Source: Formicarius rufipectus (taxonomy: Eukaryota > Chordata > Aves > Passeriformes > Formicariidae). Taken from it: a stretch of 64,000 nucleotides of DNA. Numbering within the stretch: the first letter of the stretch is position 1; each line of letters starts with the position of its first letter. The position numbers were made by a program, and so were the translations under genes. Positions 1 through 12,568 of this stretch are shown piece by piece. Under the pieces are notes generated by a model. The model saw only the letters and a program-made list of their open reading frames with translations, was not told the DNA's origin and searched no databases. Location: NCBI GenBank assembly GCA_013399695.1, contig VXAU01004795.1, positions 61,572 through 125,571 of the forward strand, read 5' to 3'.

Positions 1-2801
1 TCCCCCCTGGTTATTGGAATTATTTACCCTTAGACAAAGGGGGTTTGTTTTCTTTACTGTTTTTAATTATACCATTTGCTTATCATTTCTGTCACAGTGT
101 TAACTGCTTCACTAACGATTGTGCAAGCAGAAGCATGCAGCTAAGCAGCACTGCCAGCTTTGTGGCATGCAGTTGCATGTGCTGTCGTTGACTGCACTGC
201 CTCTGAGAACTTTGAGATCTCTGGGACAGGGACTTTGCAGAGTGCTTTGCAATCAAAGGAGAGCCCTGAGTTGGACTGAGGCACATCTCAAGCTTCTACA
301 TTGCTAACAAGTAAAGTGAAAGCAGACTGACTTTCAGCTTGTGACTAAAGAGGGCAAGAATTTGCAATCCCTTGCAAGGAAGGGTTAAGCCAGTGTGACA
401 GTCCCAAATGCTTTATCTCCTCATGACAACTGTGTTTTCAAGGTACCTGGATTGTCTCAAATGGCAAGTGTTTTTGCTACACTTTCTGTTTTTGCTACAC
501 TCTGCAGCAGGTACAGGGATCCTTATTTCTGTCACTCATTCTGTTGTGTATCTTTGTTATAGGCTAAACAGCTCACGTGATTGTGTTTTTTTGTATTCAA
601 AAAATATTCAGCTTTCTTCTTTAGTCTTCAGCTTGGGCCACTTCCAAGATGTTCCAGACTGTCTGATCAGGAACACCACCTGCTCCAGCAGAGGCAAAGA
701 CCTTCAGTGGCACCTGACAAAACACAACTACACACAGTGCCTTTTGCAAAAATAACCTAGAGAGTCCAAATGCAACTGAACTATCCACAATAGACACTGT
801 TTTCAGAAAATCCAATCCAAACCAAAAGTTAGTTCTATGGAGTGAACAGGATATAAATTATTTAAAATTAAATCAAAATTACTAGAATTGTGTTATTTTC
901 ATTCTCATTCACACTTTCATATCTGATTGAGAAAGTAGACACTTTTCCCATTCATCACTTGCTTTCTCATCCTTAAGAGCTGCCCTAGTACTACATCGCC
1001 GACAGATAAAGAAATAACTGGAGGGGGGTTTTGTTTTCAGTGAGCCTTTCAGAGCCTTTAATATTGTCAGACTTAGTATTTTTCACTTTTGTAATCTGCT
1101 GTATTTTATCAGGAAGGAAAGTCTACCCAAATCTCTGCACTATGGCTCCTATCTCTCACCTGCTGGTGAATGTTTGACAAATATGACTCAAATTTCTTCT
1201 TTGCTTCAACAATAATTTTGGTAAGCTGAACTATTAATAGTAATCTTTATATTCATACAGAGTTTTTGTAAGAAGAAAAGATGTAGGAAGGTTCCCTCAG
1301 ATAGTAACTTTCAAAGATTAGTGTTCTATATAAAGTTTTTACTGTTCAACTTCTGGGAAAGCCTTTCACACTCACATCAAACAGCAAACATTTATATCTA
1401 GCCTGCTTATAGCTTTCTCTTCAGCTTGAGCCACGACCCTGGAAGCAAAAGCAACTAGAACTTTGTCTGGGAACTAGGTGGGACCTGGTCCTGCTTGGGA
1501 GAAGCATTTACACTCATTTTAAAGATTTCCATTTGATTGAAGTCACTCAAAAGTGACACTGTCATGACCAGGTCCCTCAAATGCACTACTGATTAAGTGC
1601 ATCTCACTTATTTTCCTGGTCCTTGTCTAGCAACAGCTCAATGGTGACAGCTGCTGCTGAAGGCAAGGTCCATGAGCTTTCTTAATCAAGTGCCAAGCCC
1701 TGCTCCTTTCAACTGAGCAACATTTTCCTGATAGCATTTATTTCAGCATTTGTCTAAACAAGATTTTCTGTAAGCTAATGTTTGCCATTTAGCTGAAAAC
1801 ATCTGGTGTTTTCTCAGTTTAATTTCATGCCCTCTATCCTTTTTACTAAACTTCTCTCTGTGCAGTATAATTTTCTAAGACAAACTGTACTTTGCTCCTA
1901 AATGCTGGCCCATCCAGCACAGTAATAGTGGCTAGGACCAAAGATGCAGCAAGAGGACAAAACATTCCCATCTGTACAAACCTAGCCACAAAGGAAATTC
2001 TTGTTCCTTGCAGCCAGAAATTACTTTATACCTTGATGAACAAGACTCCCTTTTCTGTCCTATATTGAATAACTCAAGATCTCATCATTATGCACCTTTT
2101 CTTGTGTTGCACCATGCCCAACTCTCTGAGGCCTGTGAGTAACCTACTAAAATCTTTGTGATTTCAGAGCCACCCAATATGCCTTCCATCCCTAGGACCT
2201 AAATACCCTAAACTCTGGAAGTAGGTCACGTGTGACAGGGATCCTGTTGCTCTGGTGTGGTATGGATCTGGCATGAGCTGGGCTTGTCCAGATGTGTAGC
2301 TGGCTCTGGAAGGGACAAAGCAAGGTTAGCTGGGTCAAACCCTTGCTTTGTCCCACCACACACTGCTCTGCCACTGTGAATAAGGTGACAGGATTAAAGT
2401 TATCTTAAATCTAGTTTTATAGAACTTTCTCCTGAAATATTTGCTGAACCCAATGAATTACTTTCATGGGATGTTCAAAAGCATTTAATAGGTTTTGGGA
2501 GCACAAATTCTCTTGTTGCTCAATAATACTGCTTTTTTTGCCTGCTGCAAGTGTAGTCCTTCAACAGCTATTCTACTACTTACGTCACTATCCACTTAGG
2601 ATGTAAAGCCTATTTCTAGTGATTTTTAGAGCTCTTTGACAGTAAATGTTAATTGGAACATACCACTTGGTTCAGTAGCTCTTCCCACAGTGTAACCCAC
2701 TGAGATCACCAGAGCTGCCCATATTACAAATCCAGTAGCAGCTCCCTTGAGAACCTGATATTTTTCCTGCCCTGATTGCAATTAAAGGGTTGAGGGGGAG
2801 G

Positions 2802-2824
2802 AAAAAAAAAAAAAAAAAAAAAAA
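2802..2824. repeat. poly(A) tract
   Basis: 23 uninterrupted A after a G-rich run. No target-site duplication or retrocopy is obvious next to it. Confidence 0.9.
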
Positions 2825-5067
2825 GAACCGGGAACTGCCCCAAACCAGGATGTGAACATCACACTCTCCTTGGAAACAGATATCAATTAGTATACAACAT
2901 ACCTACAACCACAGTCCTTGCCTGAGGTGAAGAGAATGGATCTGAAGGAAAGCAAGTGTAATGATCCACATGCCTTTAGCAAACCAGAAGATGAGAAACT
3001 TTCTTATCAGAAACCGCACATGCATAAAGACAGCACATGTCATGGCAGGCAAGGGCTGTGTGACCCCAGATATCTGCAAACGGTATCACAAACTCTTCAC
3101 AGGGTTTAAGCTGACTAAGCTGCTGAAGCTGAGGGGTGAGTGAGCACTGACTGCTCCAAAATAAGGAGCTCAGATGGATGGTTCCTGGTGGCACCAGCTG
3201 CAAAGAGGAGTAATTGTCCTGGTACAGTAATTCCTAAAAAGATTAGTTTTTCGGATAAAAGAAATTAAGAGGACTAATACATGGCATAACATCAGGATTT
3301 AAAGTCCCATGCTTATGCCCAGTGCAACCAATTTCAAAAGGCATGTAATGACATGACTCTTTCATTATAGCCATGTGTATTAGTGACAGCTGGAATTAAG
3401 GTCACCTAAGTATTCCCATTCCTACTCCCTGCTTTCAATTATCCATAATTAGCTGCCTAAAACTTTCACACTGCTATTGAAATTTTGTCCACTTAAGGAG
3501 ATTTTCCAGCTTTTGGAGAGAAAATAAATTTTGGAGATGAAGCAGAAAACCATATGTGCCAATATCCAGAGAAGGGATTTGTGTTTGTGTTTTTTGCCTC
3601 TGAAATAGGATGCTTTTCCCAGGAAAATGAGTGTGCCCTCTGGGTTTTTTTAAGCAATCCTTAGAGGTAAGGAGTTGAAATACAAGAGTGAATACCTCCT
3701 AGGAAAAGAACAGTTTATGAAGTCTGAGGAAGATTGTTGGTGATGTATTCAGCTTACAAGTGCCCAAATACTATCAACCACACAACTTCAGTACTGAATT
3801 TGGATTCTCACTTTTGACAACAAACAGGTTCTAAGCAACCACTGTCTTGACCAGTCAGATTTTGATCAGCAGTTCACATCTTGAATCACTTCATTGATAT
3901 AATTACCTGCAAACAATGCTGTAATTCTGGATTGTGGGTATATAATTAAGATAAGGTTCTACCCTTAATTATACACACTATTGGTAGGTGCTCTTTACTT
4001 CATTTTTAATTCCTTTTTCCAGCTCAGATTCACATCCATTTGACTTGTGCACATGTTACTGCTCTTCATGACACACACACTGGATTGGGGGTGAGGTGTC
4101 CTGTGATTTTTTGGGGGTTGTATATGCTGATTAGAACTCCCTCTTTGATGAACCAAGAAAAAAAAATGAAAAAGAATAATCAGCTTGCATATCCATTACT
4201 CGAGAAAATGACATTTCATTAATAAGTCAAAGAATCAAGTAAGTTGAAGGACAGCTAAATTTAAGTGGGAAAAGAAGTTGGCTATTAGGCACATTTTGGT
4301 AACTAACCATTTAATTCTGTAAATCCATGCACTTCCGGTGGAGTAACCAAGAGTTTGAGATCTTACAGGTGATGAAAAGCACTAAGCTACAGCTTCATGC
4401 ACTATACTGCAGCAACTCACACCAGCATTTGAAAATTATTCATATTTTCTTCAATATTTTTTTGGTTTCCTGTGCTACTGTGACCCATGGCTACAGAAAA
4501 ACTGGAAGTAAAATTTAAAGCATGAAAACATATCTATTATTAAATCAATGCAGTATATGCCTATGCCAGTTGTCTTTTTCTTCTTTTAATTTCAATAGAA
4601 ATGTCCAAAAAAGCATCACAAGGGAGATGCAGGTGTTTTCTGTGAGTTATTTCCTGTCCCATTGTGCAGCACTTCACCTCTTTCAGGCCACGCCTGTATA
4701 TATACATACTGATAGTCGACTGTGCTGTCAGCCTGTAATTCCAGATCAAAATAAACAAGTCGTCAGATTGTCATCTTGGCCACTGATCCACTGCCATTTT
4801 TCCCAGTTGGCCGAATTACCGTGGAAAATCCCTTCTGCTTTGTTTCTAGCCCCAGTGACCCATAGAGGGCACCCCGACTGTACCACTCTAGTCCAAGGAC
4901 AAGGCTTCCTATTTGGGAGAATCATTGCTCAAAAATTAATCTTATAAAGCAGAAGTTGTCAAATGCCCTACATTTATTCTAGTTTTATTTTTCTCAAAAT
5001 GTTCCTTAAATATAATTTTTACATAGATAAAATATTTTTTTCCCAATTTTGCAATATCATTTTTCAG

Positions 5068-5089
5068 AAAAAGAAAAAAAAAAAAAAAA
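5068..5089. repeat. A-rich tract
   Basis: A-only run interrupted by a single G, within AT-rich sequence. Confidence 0.85.
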
Positions 5090-6277
5090 GAGAGGCTTAT
5101 AAAAAAAGTCTCTAAAAAGCTTAATTTTAAAAGCTTCATTATTCTGGCTTTTGTAATATAGATGCACCTATAAATAAAATTGCCTTTAGTGATGCACAAG
5201 AAAATTTTTCCATAAAAGTTCCGTTCTTTACACCTCATATCAATACTAAGTAAGTACCTGAACAAGCACATACAAACCTTGGGTTTAAATAAGGACTTAG
5301 GTTTTATTTTGGGATCCTTATCTGAAAACACTGCCAATTCTCTTTTGAAATTTATTACAACCAGGAACATTTTTACTCAGTTTAACTGGGTGCTGCAAGA
5401 CTGAAAAGTCCTTAGAAAGACCTGGCTGTTGCAGATATCATAATTTCTGTGATCTGGCTAATTTATATTAAGTTTCCTTTTGTTTCAGGGGCTGAGAGGG
5501 GGGGAAAAAAGTGATTTTGGGGGGAAGAAAAACAATCACACACAGTAAATGAAACTACATGGTACTTGCAGTTTTCCATTTGCTGTAAAAATGAGAATCA
5601 TATTAGACTCCCTTGAACTTCAGCATTCTCTTTTCTCCTGGGGCATGTTTAGTTATCATCGCTAAAACAGCCCTCACAATCTGGTCTCCCAGAGCAAATA
5701 GTCTTTAGGAGTGTCTCAAAAACCTGCTGCCTTAGGGATCTCTTCCAACTGAATTAACCTTCCAGCCCAAAGACCACAAGGCACTGACCAAGCAAGCCAA
5801 AGGCTTCTTCACCTTAACACCCATGTGGAAGGTGTGACAAACATACCTTGTGCACAGTTTCAGCCAGCTTTCCAGCTAGCTCTTGACTCTGAAGGGATTT
5901 GTGTTTCACACTTCTGCACCCCAGGAAGGCCTGAGCCATGCTTGAGCCTAAAAGCCAAGTGCTGTAAAACAGCAGTCTCATCTGCTCACTCACTGGTGTT
6001 GGTGTTTTCAGTGAGGCTTTCTTGGATTTCAGCTTACATGGAAACCCTAGTCAGTACTTTGACTGACCCTTTGGCCCTGCAGCTGTGACACTAAGCTGTT
6101 CACAACTCACATGATACAAGTTATTTCCCAATAGTGGGACGACAGCAAGCTCATCCCTGGGTATAAAGGAGACAGTCTTTCCATTTGTGAAATGAGTGAA
6201 TAGACAACTAAGTTAAAATGTCTCAGCTGGAAAATTTATGTTAAGAGTTTGCATGTTATTTGCTCATCTCCAGATTA

Positions 6278-6575
6278 TCATAGAACCCTAGAATCCTGCA
6301 ATGGTTCGGATTGGAAAGGAACTTGAAAGATCGTCTAACTCCAAAATCTCTGCCATTGGCAGGGACAATTTCCACTAGACCAACTTGCTCAAATCCCTGT
6401 ACAATCTAGCCTCAAACTCTTCCAGAGATAGGGCATCCACATCCTTTCTGGACAACCTGTTTCAGTGCCTTGTCACCCTCACAGTGAAGCATTTTTTCCT
6501 AATATTTCATCTAAACCTACTCTCAGTTTCAAACCATTACATCTGCCATAAGTCCTTGCAATAAGTCCCTGTCTA
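6278..6575 (-). mobile_element. old CR1 LINE fragment (3' end)
   Basis: The plus strand reads as the reverse complement of a CR1 3' end: ATCATAGAACCCTAGAATCC, then GGAAAGGAACTTGAAAGATC, CCACTAGACCAACTTGCTCAAA, GGGCATCCACATCC and CAACCTGTTTCAGTGCCTTG. It is clearly diverged and ends before the coding part. Confidence 0.85.
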
Positions 6576-9500
6576 GCTCTTAGTTGAAGGCTAACTCTTC
6601 CACCAAAGAAGGTTATCAGGTGTTAAAACTATACTTTCCATGGAAGCATAAATGTCTACATGAGAGTTAAGAGAGAACAAACACAAAGCAATTCAAGTAT
6701 GGAGTGATGAGGGTAAATAAAATCCAACTGTGCCAAAGAAACTAAGGAGATCCTTTTCTGATTACCCATAGGCACTTGAAAAAGTCTTTTTTTATCTCTG
6801 AGCATCTCTTCTCAGATGATGAAGTGACTTTATAGATTTGGCTTTTCAACTCTTTCTCCAAATCAGATCACTGTCTGCACAGCAGAAACTCCAGTGTCCG
6901 GAGACTGGGAAACTGTCCTTTGGTCACAACTGAACTGTCCTGAATCTGCTGAGAATCTGCACCACTCAAGATGCAGAGGACAAACTGAGCTCCCATTGCT
7001 CTCCACTGGTGTCCTTCATGGTGGTAGCCCAGAGGGCAGCTAAACAGAGGCATTGGATTCAGCTGACAAGCCCTCTTTGTGAGCCACAAAGCATCAGGAC
7101 AGTGCAGAGCTGCAGAGAACTGAGTACCAAATGCTGGACTTGACAGTCCTTGGGAGCCTCGTGCACATTGTGGTACAGAGAACAGGAGGGGGGGTGTGGG
7201 GAGGGAACTGCATGGCAACTGCCTGCTCCTCTGTTTCTTCTCCACCCCATTCATAGTGAGAGAACTGTGTTAGTAACCCCTAAAATCTTCATCTCCCAAT
7301 GAAAATTATGTCCATCCTCAGTAGTTCCAGTATGAGGACTCAGCAGTGAGCCTTTCAACCAACCAAGAACAGGCCCAGTCACCAGAACTGTTCTGCAGCA
7401 TTTTCCTCTGGTATCACAAGTGCCTCTGCAATACCTAGTAGAAACATTATTTCTAAATCAAACCCACACTAATTCAGCTCTATCAGACAGGACAAACTTC
7501 AAGAGCTGTGTTCATTAAAAACTTTCCCCAACACCTATATGTAAGGACATCAAGATTCTCTTGTCACTTAGAATCAGTGAAGCAAGATGTCTGTTTCTAG
7601 AAGAGATGTCCTGACACAAAATACTGAGTCCTGAGGCAAGAATTACTTGATGAAATTCCATTAATTCAATAGAAATATTTGGATAGGCAGTAGTTTCCCA
7701 GGGGAAGTATTCTGGTATCATTTTAATATAACCCCCAACCACTCTGCCGAGATCCAGCCAGTTAGTTCTGTGTTGGTTTCAGACGGTGGAAGGACAGGAT
7801 AGCCCAGGTGCCTTGTGGATTATGAGACCACAGGAGAAATCCATGCTAGCCCATTTCATGGCTCAGGGCACTCAAAGAGGGAAAACAACCACAACGCCTC
7901 TGCCCCATCCAGCCAGCTAGCCAAGGAGGGAGCCACAGTGCACTCATACCTGAGGAACATCCATCCACCCAACTCACAGCCTGACTTACAATCTGGAGCA
8001 GGAGCAAGTAGGGGATGGACAGGCCATAACCCCAAAATCTGGGAAGGGTACAGGGTCAAACACAAGATTCCACAGAGATGCATGGACTAGGACAGGGAGA
8101 AGAAGCCTGAGAACAGGGCTGAGAACAGCTCTGGCCAGAGGAGACAGGGAGATAATTGGTGCCTGGGAAAGGAGAAGGGTTACATGGGCTGTCCTCAAAG
8201 AGGGGAAAGCCCACAGCTTCTAGGAGAGAGTATCAGAAAATTATTGCAGTGGCAAAAGAGAGCCAACAGGTGCATTTACAAACCACTGGTGGGCAGGGCA
8301 AAGGCTGGTGTCTGTTTCTATTGAGCAACCAGCCTTGTACTGAAGGGTGACTGTTTGGTATCCATCTGTCTCTCACGGCTAGAAACTTGCCAGCCTTCAG
8401 CTGAGACAATATCCATTGAGATAGGCTTGGTTACATACACATTTCAAGCTCTCCTGAACGCACATCTCTCTCCCTTGGTTTCAATAATGACTCCACACTG
8501 GACACAAGGCCCCTCCACCCTTCTTCCTGCACACAGGACAGTCACTGCTGCTGCCCAGAGTAGGCAGCTGGGATCATCCCTGTCACCCAGGTCTGTCTGG
8601 CTGTCTCAGCTCCCTCCACACTTGGACATGCCAGAGAGGCTGAAGAGGCAAAGCTAAAGCAAAGCCTTGAAGATCTCCCCCAAGATGCTGTTAGTAAGAG
8701 GGTTAAGTAAGAGTTAGGATCTCCAAGATATTCTTGGGAAATCCAAAAGAATTAATATATTTTGGGAGAAACAAGCAAAAAAAAATAAACTGAGTCTGGT
8801 AAAGGAGTTGGAGAAAACTAGGGGGTAAAAGTTATGCAGACCAGCCACACAATAAGTGAGCTCACTCTAAAACAGAGGCTCCTTGGTGAAGGAGCCATAA
8901 GGCTGTGACTGAGCCTTTTTTATCCAGTGTAAGAGGGGATAGTCTGGAACAGCACACTTTAGCTTGGCAAGGAAAGAAGGACTGGTCCAACTAGAAAAGC
9001 AAGGAGGCTCTGGTGAGCTGGAATATCTTTCTTCAGTGGCATTCAGTCAGGTCTGCTTTTTCAGGAGAGCACAAAGGGAACTCTTACAGCCACTTACAGG
9101 AAGCCACTCAAGGAGAAAAGACCTTTCATCATCTGTTCCTCAGTCCCCCCAGCTCCACCCCAGAAGATATTTTCCAGACTTTCCAGTCAGCCCTGAGATG
9201 TTGACTGGTGTGCCAGCTTCATCAGCTCTCTGGTGTGATCTGGCTGCATTCCCTCCCACCTTCAATGAGATAAGGGTCAGGAATGTTGTTCACACAATGG
9301 GTGTTACTATTCAAATCTGGAAACCAAAGCAAACACCAAGACCTTTCCTGCCAGTCCCAAGGAAGGCATGGTATGACTTCCCTATGGAAGCAAAATTATT
9401 TCTCCTGGTGAAACATGAAGTCCGAAAAGAGCACCTTTCTGTGCCATTCTGAAGACAAATGAAGAAATCTTCATTAGAGAAGGGATCAGAGAAGGCAGCA

Positions 9501-11692
9501 CTTGTCAGGGAGTTGCACAAACTCAGGTAATTTGAATGCTTCTGATTATCAGAGATGATTCACTTCTGTTCACTTTGCACCAAGTGTTGAGAAAGACATT
9601 GCATTTATCTTCATTGACTCACTGTTTCACAACATGAGTTTAAGGTATTGTTACCACTATGACAGTGGGAAGGCTTGGACATCCAAACCCTGACACCAGC
9701 CAGTGAAAAGACTGCAAAGAATTTTGGTAAATCCAGACAAATCAGAAAATGTGATAAAGAACTCAACTGTTTCCGCCTCTATTAAAGAGATGGTGTCAAA
9801 ATCTGGAAAAGACAAATGCTGATATTCTGAGACAGCTGTCTGTAAAGATCAAGAGGATGTGTGTGTGTCTAGAAAGATTACTTTGATTTTTATCACCACA
9901 AGATGAGTTTTGTTATTATAAAATCAGACTTACGAGGAACATTCTGTTTCATTATTGTATGGAGTTGCTTTCAATAAGCTTATGGACAATTGCTAATCTC
10001 ACAAATCATTGTTAGATGGAAGAACTAGAGATAAAACCACAAAAAGCCAAAGATTACAGCAGGGACCATTTATATAAACTGATCTAAAATTTTATTGAAG
10101 GATACAGAAAATATGAGAGAGGAAGGTAGAACTTAATGGTTGAATTAAAGACAGCTCTTAAGAAAAGTCACAGGAATGCCGGAAAGGCAACATAGTTCTG
10201 TGTATGTTTGTTATGGTGTTACTTATCAGGTACAATTAACATGCTCTGAAATAATGGTTCTCACTGCTCAACCAGCACTGGTATTTACTGTCACTACTGT
10301 CAGAACTGCTCAACACCCAGAGAGGAGACAGGGTTTCTAAAGCATTGGCTTCCATTCAAGCATCTAAATTGATAGCCAAGTTCAGAGGAAATCTGACTGC
10401 ATTAGACACTGTCTGAAAGAACTTCTTAGCAAAATAAGTGTTTCTTTGCCAAAGGAGACGTGTTTTTAAAAATGAAGAGAGAATGGAGTGGGATTAAGGA
10501 ATACAACTGTACTCAGTAAAGCATTATTCCTTAGACTTCTTCCCCAACCTTGTCTTCCTTCCACCTCATCTATACACAATGTCTTCATGGACAAGAAGAA
10601 CATTCCCTCTCCAAGGTCCTATATCAAAAGTCAGAAGCCTACAATTATTAGGTAATACTTGTAAAGCACTAGCACCTATGTGAATGCAGCTTGTGTAGGA
10701 CTCTATATATACAGATATGCACCAGAAGCACATCTTGGGAAACATGGTATGATCCCCAGTGGAGAAAGAACACAGAGAGAAAACAAATGCACACAGAGAA
10801 GAGCACAACTTGACTAAGGTCTCTGAGGCCCTCAGCAGGATAGCTGTGAAGAGATGCTAGCACTGTCAGATCCCTATAGAGTGCTCTACTTTTCCAGAGC
10901 AATGAACACCACAGCTCACATTTTGTTGTAGACAAGTGACATGACCCTAAATAAAATGATAGTGGGGAGCAAAGCATTGATTGTCCTATTAAGTGGGTAT
11001 CTGTGCATGGTTGCCAAATGGGAGAGGTAAGAGATATGCATCGGATTCTGATGAACGAAACACAAAAAGATACAAGCACAATCACATGCTTATTGTTGTA
11101 TAGAGATGAACTCTGTAATTAGCATCTCTGGGGCAGTGTCTCAAAGAGAAAACAAGAAAGGAAATTGCTATGTGTCTATTTCCATAGCTACTATATGACT
11201 GAGAGCCACTCAGCAGCCTCTGCTGTTTGTGGGAGGGTTTCCCAACAAAACATACCAAAGGCACAGGAAAAGGGCTTGTGTGTTGTTTTCTCAACATACA
11301 GTAACAGCCTAACAGGTAGAGTTCCCCACCCTGTAAAGGAGAGGGTGTAAAAGAATGCTTTCCTTAGGGACAATGGGACATAAAGTCAGGCTCAGGGAAG
11401 GGAAAGAGAACACACACAAATGATCAGTGATGTAGGAGGAAGCTGACATTATTGTCAATATCTACTTCACCACTGCAGGGATAGAGAGAGGTGACCTGCT
11501 AGAACACAGAGTGAAAAGTGCCAGATCTGCCAGGTATGATCACAACTCTCATGCTATCCATTTCCCAGGTCTGCTCACTATGGGGGCTGAGGGTGCAGCA
11601 GACACCTGTGGTCTAAGAGTGTGCTGTTCACATTAATGACTCTTGTATTATCACACAGTCCTTAATGGAAAGGCACGATGGTCCAAACTTAC
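6576..11692. other. non-coding, possible long intron of the partial paralogue
   Basis: No exon with SEA or protease motifs is visible. The longest frames (8964-9452 plus, 10669-11085 minus) look like chance ORFs. If the gene at 11.7 kb is functional, this stretch is its intron. Confidence 0.5.
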
Positions 11693-11811
11693 CAGTCTCT
11701 CAACCCTCTCGCTCAGGTCTCTAAACCTTCCTGAGGACTGTCTGGAAAATTCATTATTGTACCGGATGTTGGTGAGTTTTACATTGGCACTGTAATAGAA
11801 CAGCTTCTGAT
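11693..11811 (-). CDS. TMPRSS11-family exon: SEA domain part 1
   Basis: 119 nt, acceptor TTCCCTTACAG, donor CTG/GTAAGT, phase 0 end. The peptide contains DQKLFYYSANVKLTNIRYN and FRDLSERVERL, the conserved start of the SEA domain in this family. The exon borders coincide with those of 37573-37688. Confidence 0.82.
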
Positions 11812-12568
11812 CTGTAAGGGAAAGAAGAGGAACAGGCAATACTCAAAGCACCAAGATGAATGAACTTTATTAAAACCTAGAGTTGACTGATATCCAGACA
11901 TCTCAGGGAGTGGATGAGCCTTCACCTGTATCCAACCCATTCAAATGCAGCTTCCAAAAGCCAGGAGCCCAGGAGCAAGCACGCAACTGAGTTAGGTGAT
12001 CTAAGCCCAGTTTCCCCAGCAGTTACACTTGTGGACAACCGACAGCACTTTGGGGCTCACAACCTGCATCTTCCTGCTGAGTTACCTTCCTTCCTAGCCT
12101 GCCAACTCAACACCAAGCCCTGGCAGGCAGCTGCTGGTGATCAGGGAAAGGGAACAGAGAAGCACCACAGACAGACATGCAGAAGGCTCTGTTTGTAACT
12201 CACGTAAGGGAGACCAGAAGGAAGACTTGTATGCTGACTTCATCACAAAAGTAGATGAGAAAAATGTGAAATGAGTGAAAGCAAGTGAAAACAAGCAGAA
12301 ACTACAGCCCTGAACCACCCTGCATAGCAGGAAATGTTCCTGAGATCTGCAAAGATGTTAAATGAGGAAGGAAAGAGCTCTGGAGAATCACGTGTTTTTT
12401 TCCTCAAGTGAGGCTTAGACAGACTGGTGAAAACTCCCAAACTTACCATATGCCAGAAAATAAACTAGGAGACCAATGGCGATAGCTGCTGCCACTGCTG
12501 TTCCAATAACAATTAGAGCAATTTTCCAGGGCTCAAGATGTCTTATTTTGATGGCTGACTGATGAATT
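11693..12568 (-). CDS. partial TMPRSS11-family paralogue (membrane-anchor and first SEA exons only)
   Basis: Two exons of a second HAT/DESC-family gene, in the same orientation as the TMPRSS11E-like gene and about 18.5 kb beyond its stop codon. Exon 12447-12568 encodes a basic tail and a membrane helix; exon 11693-11811 starts the SEA domain. They join in phase through a split Asp codon (Y-D-QK), as in HAT. Splice sites are good and there are no stops or frameshifts. The first exon begins in phase 2 with a lone A, which would fit an upstream mini-exon ending MYR plus CC, as I recall for human family members; I did not find that mini-exon. No third SEA piece and no protease exon (TAAHC, MLCAG, GDSGGP) is visible from 11692 down to 1. 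It is therefore either a gene with an intron of at least 11.7 kb or a truncated copy. It could be orthologous to TMPRSS11A, B, D or F. Confidence 0.75.
12447..12568 (-). CDS. TMPRSS11-family exon: cytoplasmic tail and membrane anchor
   Basis: 122 nt, acceptor GATTTTCCCCAG, donor G/GTAAGT. The peptide IHQSAIKIRHLEPWK leads into a helix ending GLLVYFLAY. LEPWKIA and the position of the helix match the exon at 38897-39020, and LLVYFLA followed by DQK resembles HAT. Confidence 0.8.

Larger units (their letters stand above)
1..6277. other. non-coding, no gene seen
   Basis: AT-rich sequence with two A tracts. The open frames are short, overlap on both strands and carry no recognisable domain. I specifically looked on the minus strand for TMPRSS11 protease motifs and saw none. 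Confidence 0.6.

Noticed and set aside
8964..9452. Plus-strand ORF of 162 codons
   Set aside because: No domain, no low-complexity or transposon signature, no splice borders, and the local sequence is open in several frames. Likely chance.
9854..9870. GT-rich microsatellite
   Set aside because: Only a few GT units, below what would count as a repeat.
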